NCBI RefSeq assembly: GCF_008930665.1
Contig: NZ_PQMG01000005.1
Coordinates: 62,001-126,000 of the forward strand
From: Corynebacterium sp. 74A
GTDB lineage: Bacteria > Actinomycetota > Actinomycetes > Mycobacteriales > Mycobacteriaceae
Reading direction: 5' to 3'
Length of the DNA: 64,000 bases
Program-made: the position numbers and the translations under genes
The notes under the pieces: model-generated
Databases searched by the model: none
What the model saw: only the letters and a program-made list of their open reading frames with translations
Told to the model about the DNA's origin: nothing
In this document: positions 28,165-37,012 of the stretch, piece after piece
How the letters are laid out: the number at the start of each line of letters is the position of its first letter
Numbering within the stretch: the stretch's first letter is position 1

Positions 28165-29931
28165 CTACTTCTTCGTTGCTTTCTTCCGGCTGCGTCGCTT
28201 CTTTCGCGGCGGCGGCAGCTGGTCAGTGGCCCGCAACTGGGCGACGTGATCGGCCAGGGCATCCACTACGTTGTGCACGCTCGCTTCCTCCGGCACCACA
28301 TCCACGCGCAGCCCCAGCTCCTTAGCGGTGGCGGCCGCCATCGGACCAATGCAGGCAATGATGGTGCGCTGATGCGGCTTACCAGCGATTCCGACGAGAT
28401 TGCGCACGGTGGACGAGGAGGTGAAGCACACGGCATCGAAGCCGCCCGTTTTGATCATGTCGCGGATCTCCGCCGAGGGCGGGGCGGCCCGCACGGTGCG
28501 GTAGGCCACCACATCATCAACGTCCCAGAACTTGGCCTTGAGGCCATCGACCAGCACATCGGTGGCGATGTCGGCGCGCGGCAGCAGCACCCGACCTACG
28601 GGGTCGAGGTCCTCGTCATACTCGGGGAATACCTCCACCAAGCCATGGGCGTTCTGGTGCTTCTCGTGCGGCATCAGCTCGGGGCTAATACCCCAGACGC
28701 GGATGGCGGCTGCGGTCTTTTTCCCCACCGCGGCGATGCGCACCCCGGCGAGATCGCGGGCATCGAGGCCGAACTCTTGCAGCTTCGACCACAGCGCGTC
28801 CACGGCATTGACGCTGGTGAGCACGATCCACTGGTAGCGCCCCTCCACAATGCCCTTGATGGCGCGCTCCATCTGGGCAGGGTTGCGCGGCGGCTCCAGC
28901 GAGATGGTGGGCACTTCTTGGGGGATAGCGCCGTGGCTGGCCAGGCGGGTGGACATGTCCGCGGCCTGCGCCTTCGCCCGCGGCACCAGCACGCGCCATC
29001 CGTAGAGCGGGCGGGTCTCCCACCAGGAGTATTTCGAGCGGGCATCCACGCCGCGCCCGATCGTGACCACCAGCTGGCCGGGGAATTCCCCGTTGAGCTT
29101 GCCAAGCGTGTTCAGCTGGGTGTCGTGGGTGCGCTGCAGGCGGGTGGTGCCGTGCACCGTCACCGATACTGGGGTGTTGGCGGCCATGCCGCGTTCGCTC
29201 AGCTCGGCGGCGATGGTGGCCAGATCGTCTTGGGTGGCGGTGAGTACCAGCGGCTGCGGCGCCTCGGCCAGCTGATCCCAGTCCACATCGGTGGCGGCCA
29301 CATCGGTTTCGGTATAGGTCGATCCCGTGGCAATGCCGGCGAAGGAAGGCACGGTCGCCGGCAGTGACATGCCTGGCACTACCTGGAATTCGATGCCGCG
29401 GTGCGAGACCTCGTTGATCTCCCGCAGGGTGTGATCATTAGACAGCGGATTGCCGGCCACGAGCCGGATCACGTCATGGCCCTGGCGCACCTTCTCCTCG
29501 AGCCAATCCACACTAGCGTGCACACTGGGCTCGGCGGCCGAATCCTCCTGCGAGGCGGCGTCGATAATAGCGGTGACCTCGGTGATCTCCCCTGCCCCAG
29601 GCTGCGGCGGCTTCGGCGGCTTGCGGCGCGCCCCCTTGGCCTTCGCGGCGGCGCAGGCGGCCTCATAATCAGCATTCCACTGATCAATCTTGGCCTGCGG
29701 CACGCTCAGCGACTGCCCCACAATATCGCGCACGCCCGGCAGCACCACCTCATCAACCAAGGCGTAGACGGTGTGGCTCAGCACATCGCGCGCCCGCACG
29801 GTGAGCAGCTCGGGGTTGCCGGGGCCAGCCCCAACAAAAAGAACGGTCGCACCGTTCACCCCAGCAGCAGGCTCGCTAACGCGGGTCTGCTCACTAGCGC
29901 GATCGTCGGCCTGCAAGTCCTGAGCTGTCAT
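28165..29931 (-). CDS. hemD: Uroporphyrinogen-III methyltransferase-like/uroporphyrinogen-III synthase fusion
   Basis: 588 residues. The first half (about 28-265) is a SAM-dependent tetrapyrrole methylase fold starting LFVGAGPGNPELLTVRARD; the second half (about 300-560) is a HemD synthase fold (RVLVPRAKAQAADMS ... GFDAVCFTSSSTVRNLVG). A Lys/Pro/Ala-rich insert lies near residues 85-110. Conserved methylase motifs are altered: the usual RLKGGDP reads RLVAGNP and the FGRGGEE segment is gone. The methylase half may be inactive while the synthase half is likely functional. A Lys/Arg tail ends the protein. Confidence 0.9.
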   Translation of the reverse strand: MTAQDLQADDRASEQTRVSEPAAGVNGATVLFVGAGPGNPELLTVRARDVLSHTVYALVDEVVLPGVRDIVGQSLSVPQAKIDQWNADYEAACAAAKAKGARRKPPKPPQPGAGEITEVTAIIDAASQEDSAAEPSVHASVDWLEEKVRQGHDVIRLVAGNPLSNDHTLREINEVSHRGIEFQVVPGMSLPATVPSFAGIATGSTYTETDVAATDVDWDQLAEAPQPLVLTATQDDLATIAAELSERGMAANTPVSVTVHGTTRLQRTHDTQLNTLGKLNGEFPGQLVVTIGRGVDARSKYSWWETRPLYGWRVLVPRAKAQAADMSTRLASHGAIPQEVPTISLEPPRNPAQMERAIKGIVEGRYQWIVLTSVNAVDALWSKLQEFGLDARDLAGVRIAAVGKKTAAAIRVWGISPELMPHEKHQNAHGLVEVFPEYDEDLDPVGRVLLPRADIATDVLVDGLKAKFWDVDDVVAYRTVRAAPPSAEIRDMIKTGGFDAVCFTSSSTVRNLVGIAGKPHQRTIIACIGPMAAATAKELGLRVDVVPEEASVHNVVDALADHVAQLRATDQLPPPRKKRRSRKKATKK

Positions 29932-30283
29932 CTACTTCTTTTCTTTTGGCGCGGCGGATGGGGGTGGGATCACAAGGTATACGTCGTGGGACGTGAAATA
30001 ACCCCTTCGACCGTTCGCGGGCCTGGAAAATACGCGGTCCTTATCGGCGAAGAGGTTCGTCCACATGCTAGGTAAAGGGTAGAGCATGAATCGGCCTGTG
30101 AAAAATCGCCTTATACCACGCCCACCCACGAACCCATGTACTGGGGTCCCCTCTGTGCCAGTGATCCCGCCGACGCTTATCGACGCCGCCCTGCTTACTC
30201 ACAAGCCATACCTCGAAGCTATCGATGTGGCTTAATATAAGGGCTCAGTCGTAATTCGTGACATCCCTGAAGGTTCGTTGCCG
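29932..30283. other. Divergent intergenic region, cobA-hemD / GT87 gene
   Basis: No gene is seen. A TAATATAAG -10-like sequence near 30233-30241 fits the plus-strand mannosyltransferase gene. An exact copy of the recurrent 12-mer lies at 30175-30186. The hemD side is AT-rich near 30095-30115 and may hold its promoter. Confidence 0.4.
30175..30186 (-). repeat. Copy of the recurrent intergenic 12-mer
   Basis: Exact GCGTCGATAAGC on the minus strand, flanked so that GCGTC repeats directly on both sides of GATAA. Confidence 0.6.
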
Positions 30284-31615
30284 ATGCTCCCCGCCCTTAG
30301 CCCTGCCGATCGCGGCGCGCTCTCCGCCACAGCCGCGTCGGGCACACCTCGCCATATCTCTTTTTCGCGATGGCACAAGGTGGTCTTCGTACTGATGATG
30401 GCCGCGTCCCTCATCTATGCCTTTTATAATGGCCACGGCCTGCGCTATCGCGTGGACATGGAGGTCTACCGTGTGGGCGCCCAGCGGGTGCTCGACGGCC
30501 AGGAGCTGTATAGCGGGGCGTTTCAGATCACCCCAGATGTGGTGTTGCCCTTCACCTATCCGCCGATCTCGGCGCTGCTCTTTGTGCCGCTCACCTTCGG
30601 TTCGCACACGGTGGCGTCGCTGTGTATCACCCTCGCCAATGTGGCCGTGCTCTTCGCGCTGACGCGGCTGATCCTCACCCGCTTCGCCGCCGTGGATTCC
30701 TCCACCGGATCGTGGCTCGCGCTCGCCACCACGGCAGCGCTGGTGCCGATCGGCCCCATCTGGTCCACCGTGGTCTACGGGCAGATCAATATTTTCCTCA
30801 TCGCGCTGATCATCGTGGACACCATGGTTCTGCCACGGCGCTGGCGCGGCGTGCTCACCGGCGCCGCCGTGGCCATCAAGCTCACCCCAGCGGTCTTTGG
30901 CCTCTGGTTTTTGCTGCAGCGCGACTGGGCGTCGATTCTGCGCATGGGGGCCGGCACCCTGGGGCTTACGGGGATTGCGTGGGTGATTCTGCCGCAGGAT
31001 TCGCGCACCTACTGGCTGGATACGCTCGCCTCCACGGGGCGCATCGGCAACATGGATTTTCCCGCCAACCAGTCCTTCAACGGTGCGTTGTGGCGGGCGG
31101 GGCTGCGCGATGACAACTCCGGCTCCACGCTGTGGCTGCTACTTGCCCTCATCACCATCGCCGTGGTGGCCGCACTGATGGTGCGACTCTTCCGCGCCCA
31201 GGCCCCCTTCGAAGCCTTGGCGGCCAATAGCTTCATCGCGCTGCTGGCCAGCCCAGTGTCCTGGACCCACCACTGGGTATGGATTCCGCTACTGGTTATC
31301 GCCGTGACCCTGCGGGTGACGCATCCCGCCACCGGCGATAGCTTCAGCAGCCGGATGCGCGTTGTCTGGAAAGTCTTTGCCGCTGTGGGATTCTTCTGCT
31401 TCCTGCTGGACCCGAAGGCTTTTACTCCCATCCCCGAGTTCGGCGGGGAGTGGAACCTCTTCTGGCACGTGGTGGGCAATAGCTACCTGTGGTGGAGCGT
31501 GGCCTGCATCGCGGTGTTGTGGGTGCTCTACCGGCCTCTAGTCCAAGAAAGCCACAGCGCGGAGGAGACGCCCGTCACGCCCGTGCCCCATCAAGGGGTG
31601 AATCCTAAGAAATAG
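30284..31615 (+). CDS. GT87 (DUF2029) family mannosyltransferase
   Basis: 443 residues with about ten membrane spans. The first loop has YRVDMEVYRVGAQRVLDGQELY with the acidic residue expected for a polyprenyl-phosphate-mannose-using GT-C enzyme. FTYPPISALLFVPL, YGQINIFLIALI, KLTPAVFGLWFLLQ and SPVSWTHHWVW are typical of alpha-mannosyltransferases that act on lipomannan-type glycans in Corynebacteriales. ATG 30284 follows GAAGG; a TTG at 30278 is less likely. The exact linkage made is unknown. Confidence 0.85.
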   Translation: MLPALSPADRGALSATAASGTPRHISFSRWHKVVFVLMMAASLIYAFYNGHGLRYRVDMEVYRVGAQRVLDGQELYSGAFQITPDVVLPFTYPPISALLFVPLTFGSHTVASLCITLANVAVLFALTRLILTRFAAVDSSTGSWLALATTAALVPIGPIWSTVVYGQINIFLIALIIVDTMVLPRRWRGVLTGAAVAIKLTPAVFGLWFLLQRDWASILRMGAGTLGLTGIAWVILPQDSRTYWLDTLASTGRIGNMDFPANQSFNGALWRAGLRDDNSGSTLWLLLALITIAVVAALMVRLFRAQAPFEALAANSFIALLASPVSWTHHWVWIPLLVIAVTLRVTHPATGDSFSSRMRVVWKVFAAVGFFCFLLDPKAFTPIPEFGGEWNLFWHVVGNSYLWWSVACIAVLWVLYRPLVQESHSAEETPVTPVPHQGVNPKK

Positions 31616-31640
31616 ATAACGCTACTCTAAGATCAGTCGC

Positions 31641-33086
31641 GTGAATGCAGTATTAGTTGCGGTCATCGTCATGCTGGTCTTGGCTGTCAGCCGCGTCCAT
31701 GTCGTGCTTGCCCTCTTCATCGGCGCCCTCGTCGGTGGACTGATTGGTGGTCTGGGGGTCGATGGCACCATGCTCGCCTTCCAGGACGGTCTGGCAGGCG
31801 GCGCCAGTATCGCGCTCAGCTATGCGCTGCTCGGCGCCTTCGCCATGGCCATCGCCAGCACCGGTCTGCCCAAGATGTTGGCGGACTGGATCATCACGAA
31901 AATGGATCGCTCGGCCGGCGAGGCCTCTGAGCGTGCAGAAGCCACCACCAAGTGGGCGCTGATCCTCGGTATCTTCGCCATGGCGGTGATGTCGCAGAAC
32001 CTCATCCCGGTGCACATCGCCTTTATTCCGCTGCTCATCCCGCCGCTGCTCACCGTGTTCAACCGCATCGGCTTGGACCGTCGCGCGGTGGCGACCACGC
32101 TGACCTTCGGCCTCGTCACCACCTACATGTTCCTGCCGGTGGGCTTCGGCAATATCTTCCTCAATGACATCCTGCTGGGCAATATTCAAGACGCCGGCAT
32201 GGACACCTCGGGGATCAATATCATGCAAGCCATGGGCATCCCGGCGCTCGGCATGCTCATCGGTCTGCTCATCGCCCTCTTTATCAGCTACCGCGGCCGC
32301 CGCCACTACGAGGATCTGCCGGTTCTTGGCGAGGACACCTCCCGCCCTGCAGAAACCCGCACCCAGCCGTCCACCCCGGCCACCGGCTCCACGGCGGCAC
32401 CCGCCGTCACTGAGGTAGAGGTGGAATCCGCCACCACCCCGCGGGCCAGCACCTATCAGATCATCGTGGCCCTCATCGCTATCGTGGCCACCTTTGCCAT
32501 CCAGGTAGTCATGCAGGCCATGGGCGCCGAATCCAACTCCCTGCTGGTGGGAGCCTTGGTGGGCCTGTCCATCATCCTCATCACCGGCGCGGTGAAGTGG
32601 AATGAGGCCGATGATGTCTTTACCGATGGTATGAAGATGATGGCCATCATCGGCTTCATCATGATCTCCGCCCAAGGCTTTGCCGCGGTTATGAAGGAAA
32701 CTGGGCACGTGACCACCCTGGTGGAAGACGCCACCAACGCCTTCGGCAGCAACCAAGGCGTCGCCGCGCTCGTCATGCTGGCCGTGGGCCTGGTGGTCAC
32801 CATGGGTATCGGCTCCTCCTTCTCTACCCTGCCGATTATCGCCACCATCTACGTCCCGCTGTGTATGGAGCTGGGCTTCTCGCCGCTGGCCACGGTGGCC
32901 ATCATCGGCACCGCCGGTGCGCTGGGTGATGCCGGTTCGCCCGCCTCGGACTCCACCCTCGGTCCCACGGCCGGTTTGAACGCCGATGGCCAGCACGATC
33001 ACATCCGCGACTCGGTGATCCCCACCTTCCTACACTTCAACCTGCCGCTCATGGCCGCAGGCTGGATCGCGGCGATGATCCTCTAG
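31641..33086 (+). CDS. Na+/H+ antiporter NhaC-like transporter
   Basis: 481 residues with about twelve membrane spans in two halves, split by a polar Pro/Thr/Glu-rich loop (about 230-270). The second half has GIGSSFSTLPIIATIYVPL and ALGDAGSPASDSTLGPTAGL, typical of the NhaC/ion-transporter superfamily. The first base of the GTG start is about 12 bases after a TACTCT, so the mRNA may be leaderless; no ribosome site is present. Substrate could also be an organic anion. Confidence 0.8.
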   Translation: MNAVLVAVIVMLVLAVSRVHVVLALFIGALVGGLIGGLGVDGTMLAFQDGLAGGASIALSYALLGAFAMAIASTGLPKMLADWIITKMDRSAGEASERAEATTKWALILGIFAMAVMSQNLIPVHIAFIPLLIPPLLTVFNRIGLDRRAVATTLTFGLVTTYMFLPVGFGNIFLNDILLGNIQDAGMDTSGINIMQAMGIPALGMLIGLLIALFISYRGRRHYEDLPVLGEDTSRPAETRTQPSTPATGSTAAPAVTEVEVESATTPRASTYQIIVALIAIVATFAIQVVMQAMGAESNSLLVGALVGLSIILITGAVKWNEADDVFTDGMKMMAIIGFIMISAQGFAAVMKETGHVTTLVEDATNAFGSNQGVAALVMLAVGLVVTMGIGSSFSTLPIIATIYVPLCMELGFSPLATVAIIGTAGALGDAGSPASDSTLGPTAGLNADGQHDHIRDSVIPTFLHFNLPLMAAGWIAAMIL

Positions 33087-33437
33087 TCCAGGCTTTTCGC
33101 CTCGACCATTCAGCCCCGCCATCACCTGCCACCTGCTCGGGACAGGCTGTGGCGGGGCATGTGTTATCTCCGCAGCGCTCGACGGCGCTCCACAGCGGGC
33201 CCTCGGCCCCGCCCACACTGGCTCGCACCCTAACTCGTACTGCTCGCTCCATTTAGCATTGTGCTGGCCTAGTCCATAGAATGTGTCTTACGCTGCTCCC
33301 ATTCCCAGCACATGGAACGCCCTGTGATTACTCTGAGCAGCCTTTTTATTCCCTTAACGCGATATCCGCGCTCGGTTTTCTAGCGCGCGTGAATGGCCTT
33401 TATGTCCGATGTCGCGTCCCACTGCGAAAGAGATGGA
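33087..33437. other. Intergenic region with a long hairpin
   Basis: GCCCCGCCA (from 33112) pairs with TGGCGGGGC about 28 bases later, with an inner CCTG/CAGG pair. It is a probable termination structure after the antiporter gene, without a clear T run. The rest shows nothing recognised. Confidence 0.35.
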
Positions 33438-34874
33438 ATGAACGATAAGCCCTACGATGGCCTCGACGAGGCCACCGACACCTTCCACGATGTGGATCAT
33501 CGCCCGCGCCACGCGGCCACTCAAGCAGAGGCGGCGCAGTCCGACCACTCTGGCTCCACGGCCACAGAGCGCGCCAGCGATACTTCGGCGGCTAATCCCG
33601 GTCCCGCACCGCTGAGCGAGGGCGGCGAGGAATCCAGCGACGAGGTCGATCGCGGCGCGATTCTCGGCTCGGATGGCCGCTGGCTGGCCGGATGGGCCCT
33701 GCGCTTTGTCATTCTTGTGATTGCCGCTACCCTGCTGTGGTTCGGTCTGGCCAAAATCTGGGTCGGTTTGCTCCCGATCCTCTTGGCTATCCTCCTCTGT
33801 ACAGTGCTGTGGCCGCCGGTGCGCTGGCTTCGCAGCAAAAAGGTTCCCGCTGGGCTGTCCGCGCTGCTGGTAATTCTGGGCTTCTTTGCGGTCTTCGGTG
33901 GGGTTATTGCTGCCATCGCCCCGAGCATTACGTCGCAAAGCCAAGTGCTGTGGAAAGAGGCCCGCCGCGGCGCGGATCAGCTCATCGACTGGGTCCAGGG
34001 CCCGCCGCTGAATCTGCGGCTGGAGCAATTCAATGGGCTGATAGACCAGGTGACCTCGCGGCTGCAGCAGCAGTCCAGCCAGATCACCTCGGGCGTGTTC
34101 AGCGGATTGTCTGCCGCCTCCTCTATCGCGGTCACCTTCGTGGTGATGCTCGTGCTCACCTTCTTCTTCCTCAAGGACGGCACCGGTTTCCTACCTTTCG
34201 TTCGCCGCTATGCTGGGCACAACGCCGGCTGGCACTTGAGCGAGGTGCTCACCCGCACTTGGAATACCCTCGCAGGCTTCATCCGCGCCCAGGCCATCGT
34301 GTCGCTGGTGGATGCCGTGCTCATCGGCGCCGGCCTGCTCATTCTGCAGGTGCCGCTAGCCCTGGCCTTGGCCACCATCACCTTCTTCGCCGGCTTCATC
34401 CCCATCGTGGGTGCGATCTCTGCCGGCACGATCGCGGTGCTGATTGCGCTGGTGTCCAATGGCGTGGGCACGGCCATTGCCGTGCTGGCGCTGATCCTCA
34501 TCGTGCAGCAGCTGGAGGGCAATGTGCTCTCCCCGATCCTGCAGTCCAAGGCCATGAACCTGCACCCCGTGATCGTGCTGCTGTCGGTGACCGTGGGCTC
34601 TACCCTCTTCGGCATAATTGGCGCCTTCTTGGCCGTACCGGTAGCAGCCACCCTCGCGGTCTGGCTGCGCTATCACTCTGATCTGGTGGCGCTGCGCGCC
34701 GGCGAGATCACCGCCGACGATATTGAGATCGCCACCGCCAAGGGCGATCAATCATCGGAAGGCCTGCAAAGCTTCGAGACCATCCGGCAGAAGATGCTGG
34801 CCTTGGGCACCCGCAAGGAAAGCTCCTTGCAGTCCACCAAGGATGCAAAGAAGAGCCAGGACGACGAGGACTAA
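33438..34874 (+). CDS. AI-2E family (PerM-like) transporter
   Basis: About 478 residues from ATG 33438 (AGAGATGG just upstream). An acidic polar N-terminal region of 80 residues leads into eight hydrophobic segments. IVQQLEGNVLSPILQSKAMNLHP near the end is the signature of the AI-2E transporter family. The C-terminal 60 residues are hydrophilic and charged. Members export varied small molecules or ions; autoinducer transport should not be assumed. An upstream ATG at 33393 is possible. Confidence 0.85.
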   Translation: MNDKPYDGLDEATDTFHDVDHRPRHAATQAEAAQSDHSGSTATERASDTSAANPGPAPLSEGGEESSDEVDRGAILGSDGRWLAGWALRFVILVIAATLLWFGLAKIWVGLLPILLAILLCTVLWPPVRWLRSKKVPAGLSALLVILGFFAVFGGVIAAIAPSITSQSQVLWKEARRGADQLIDWVQGPPLNLRLEQFNGLIDQVTSRLQQQSSQITSGVFSGLSAASSIAVTFVVMLVLTFFFLKDGTGFLPFVRRYAGHNAGWHLSEVLTRTWNTLAGFIRAQAIVSLVDAVLIGAGLLILQVPLALALATITFFAGFIPIVGAISAGTIAVLIALVSNGVGTAIAVLALILIVQQLEGNVLSPILQSKAMNLHPVIVLLSVTVGSTLFGIIGAFLAVPVAATLAVWLRYHSDLVALRAGEITADDIEIATAKGDQSSEGLQSFETIRQKMLALGTRKESSLQSTKDAKKSQDDED

Positions 34875-34895
34875 CCCCCCTCGTTACACAGCACA

Positions 34896-34931
34896 GCACC
34901 GCCGGAAACGTACTCTCCGGCGGTGCTTTTT
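34896..34931 (+). terminator. Strong rho-independent terminator
   Basis: A perfect 11-base stem (GCACCGCCGGA with TCCGGCGGTGC), a nine-base loop and TTTTT follow the AI-2E gene by about 20 bases. Confidence 0.9.
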
Positions 34932-35018
34932 CGGGCGCCACCGCGCAGGTGTCCCTCGAGCAGGACGCCCCGCGCTTGGGCTAGGCCACGAGGGCCTTAT
35001 TCTGCTGGCCGTGGCTTG

Positions 35019-35603
35019 TTAGAGATACTCCCCCACCACGGCGGCGATCTCCTTGGCGCTGTGATCGACCACGTCGAACCATGTGGTGGCAGCATTCTCG
35101 TCTGCGGAGTCGCTGACCTGCTTGATCAGGGTGATCGGAATATCGAAGAAACGCGCTACCTCCACAAAGGCGACGCCCTCCATATCGACCAGCTCGGCAT
35201 AGTGGCCCAGCCGGGCGCGCGTCTCGGAGTCGCGAATAAAGCTATCGCCGGTGGCCAGCCCCGCCGCGGGCAGCGGGCCAACCTTCTTCAGCTCATAGGG
35301 CTCGCCCCAGCCGCGGCCGGTGGCGTCTTCAAAGACATCGCGGTCGAGATCATGCTTGAACACCGTGGCGATCTCGAATACACCAGAGACGCCGTCCTTG
35401 AGGCCGCCCGCGGTGCCGATATTGATGATGTGCGAGGGGGTGCGCCCTTCGGCTCGGGCCTCGGCCAACAGGGCGGTGAGCTTGATTGCGGCGGCGAGGG
35501 TGCCGATGCCGGTGATCAGTACCGGCACATCCTCGGGCAGATAGGCGGCCTCCTCTTTCGTTGCGGAAACGATGAGGGGCCGAGACTCTACGATGTGCGT
35601 CAT
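35019..35603 (-). CDS. Nucleoside phosphorylase-family nucleosidase
   Basis: 194 residues from ATG 35603. The fold marks of the MTA/SAH nucleosidase and purine phosphorylase family are present: LITGIGTLAAAIKLTALL, INIGTAGGLKDG, LVDMEGVAFVEVA with the substrate-binding Met-Glu, and QVSDSADENA with the catalytic Asp. It is shorter than the 230-residue classical MtnN, but the active-site parts are intact. It probably cleaves a 5'-modified adenosine or related nucleoside. It stands alone on its strand. Confidence 0.85.
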   Translation of the reverse strand: MTHIVESRPLIVSATKEEAAYLPEDVPVLITGIGTLAAAIKLTALLAEARAEGRTPSHIINIGTAGGLKDGVSGVFEIATVFKHDLDRDVFEDATGRGWGEPYELKKVGPLPAAGLATGDSFIRDSETRARLGHYAELVDMEGVAFVEVARFFDIPITLIKQVSDSADENAATTWFDVVDHSAKEIAAVVGEYL

Positions 35604-35692
35604 AGAGTTGGAGTCTAGCAAGAACCGCGATGAGCACCGTGGGACTACTACCTGCCGCGGCCGTGCCCGACTAGCCCTGTATCGAGCCGCGA

Positions 35693-36835
35693 CTAGAGCC
35701 CCACAGATTCGCCATCGATCTCTGCCCGCGGCGGGTCCAGCTCCACGCGCACGTTCATGCTGTTGTTCTCATCAAATACCCGATAGGCGAGCACCGCGTT
35801 GTCGATATCGGTGATCTCTACCTGGGCGTCCTTGATCCAGGGCTGGGCTTGTCGACGCCGCCCTAGCTGCTCATGCAGCGCATACATCCACTTCCCGATC
35901 TCGTGTAGCTCCTCCGGGGAGCCGGGGAAGGTGGGCCGCACGGAATCGTCGCCGCCGACTCGTTCCTCTTTCACCCCGGTAAAGCCCTGTTCATCGCCGT
36001 AGTAGATGGCGGGTATACCCGGCAGGGTGTAGAGCAACACAGCGGCGATAGCGGCACCGTGCTCCCCCACCTGGCTGGCGATGCGGGTGGTGTCGTGATT
36101 GCCCACGAAGGTCATCGGGGTGAAGTTGAGCTCGGCGTTGCGTTTCAGCGTCCACTCCAGCTCGTAGAAATTCCGATCCTTGATGGAGCTCCAGATGGCT
36201 TTCCACAGCTCGTATTGGGTAATGGAGTCCAGATGCGCCTTGGCCACATAGTCGTTGTAGTCGCCGTGAATCATCTCGCCCACAAACCACGCGTGCGGGA
36301 AACGCTCACGCACCCGGGTGGTGACGCGGGCAAAGAACTCCGGATCGGTGGCATACACGGCGTCGAGGCGCCACCCAGAGATGCCGCGCTCGAGCCAGTG
36401 GCACATCACATCCACCACATAGTCCTCCACCTCGGAGGAGGAGTGGTCCAGCTCCAGCAGATCGCCGTGTCCTTCAAAGTCGCCGCCGCTGACATGCCCC
36501 GCGGTGGCCAACTCGTGGCTTTCAGCGACGTGGTTAAACACCCCGTCGAGCACCAGCTCAAGGTTCTTCTCGCGGCACACCTTCACTAGGTGATCGAAGT
36601 CCTCATCCGTGCCGAGGCGAGTATCTATCTGCAGATGGTCGATGGTGTCATAGCCGTGGGTGGCGGATTCGAAGATCGGGTTAAGCAGAATGGTGTCCGC
36701 GCCGATCTCGGCGGCATAGTCCAGCCAATTACAGATATGGCGCAGCCGCGGGGTGGTCTCGCGCTCTCCCTCGCTGGGGCGCACGGGGGCGCCGGTGAAG
36801 CCGAGTGGATAAATCTGCCAAATAATGTTGGGCAT
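35693..36835 (-). CDS. Glycoside hydrolase family 13 alpha-amylase-type enzyme
   Basis: 380 residues without a signal peptide, so cytoplasmic. All four GH13 regions are present: DGVFNHV, GWRLDAVYA (nucleophile Asp), FVGEMIHG (acid Glu) and FVGNHDTTR. YYGDEQGFTG is also typical. A short C-terminal domain follows. It could be a maltodextrin, trehalose or sucrose-related hydrolase; the exact substrate is unclear. It stands alone, convergent with nothing and divergent from the Fe-S oxidoreductase gene. Confidence 0.88.
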   Translation of the reverse strand: MPNIIWQIYPLGFTGAPVRPSEGERETTPRLRHICNWLDYAAEIGADTILLNPIFESATHGYDTIDHLQIDTRLGTDEDFDHLVKVCREKNLELVLDGVFNHVAESHELATAGHVSGGDFEGHGDLLELDHSSSEVEDYVVDVMCHWLERGISGWRLDAVYATDPEFFARVTTRVRERFPHAWFVGEMIHGDYNDYVAKAHLDSITQYELWKAIWSSIKDRNFYELEWTLKRNAELNFTPMTFVGNHDTTRIASQVGEHGAAIAAVLLYTLPGIPAIYYGDEQGFTGVKEERVGGDDSVRPTFPGSPEELHEIGKWMYALHEQLGRRRQAQPWIKDAQVEITDIDNAVLAYRVFDENNSMNVRVELDPPRAEIDGESVGL

Positions 36836-37012
36836 CGTTTTTTCTCTGGATCCTTCGCTAGTGACATCGCTGTCGTGGTGTTTCCTCCTTCCAGCTTAGT
36901 GAGTTCTCCCGCCGAGTCTGGGCGTATCGCTTAGGCAGTGCTGACAACCGCATGGCGGCGTCCTAAAGCTAAAATGCGAGGGACTACTGCCGAAGCTGAA
37001 CGGGAAACAACC

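Noticed and set aside
31653..33002. 449-codon minus-strand open frame opposite the NhaC-like antiporter
   Set aside because: The plus-strand protein has the conserved transporter motifs; the opposite frame is a His/Asp/Gly-rich shadow.
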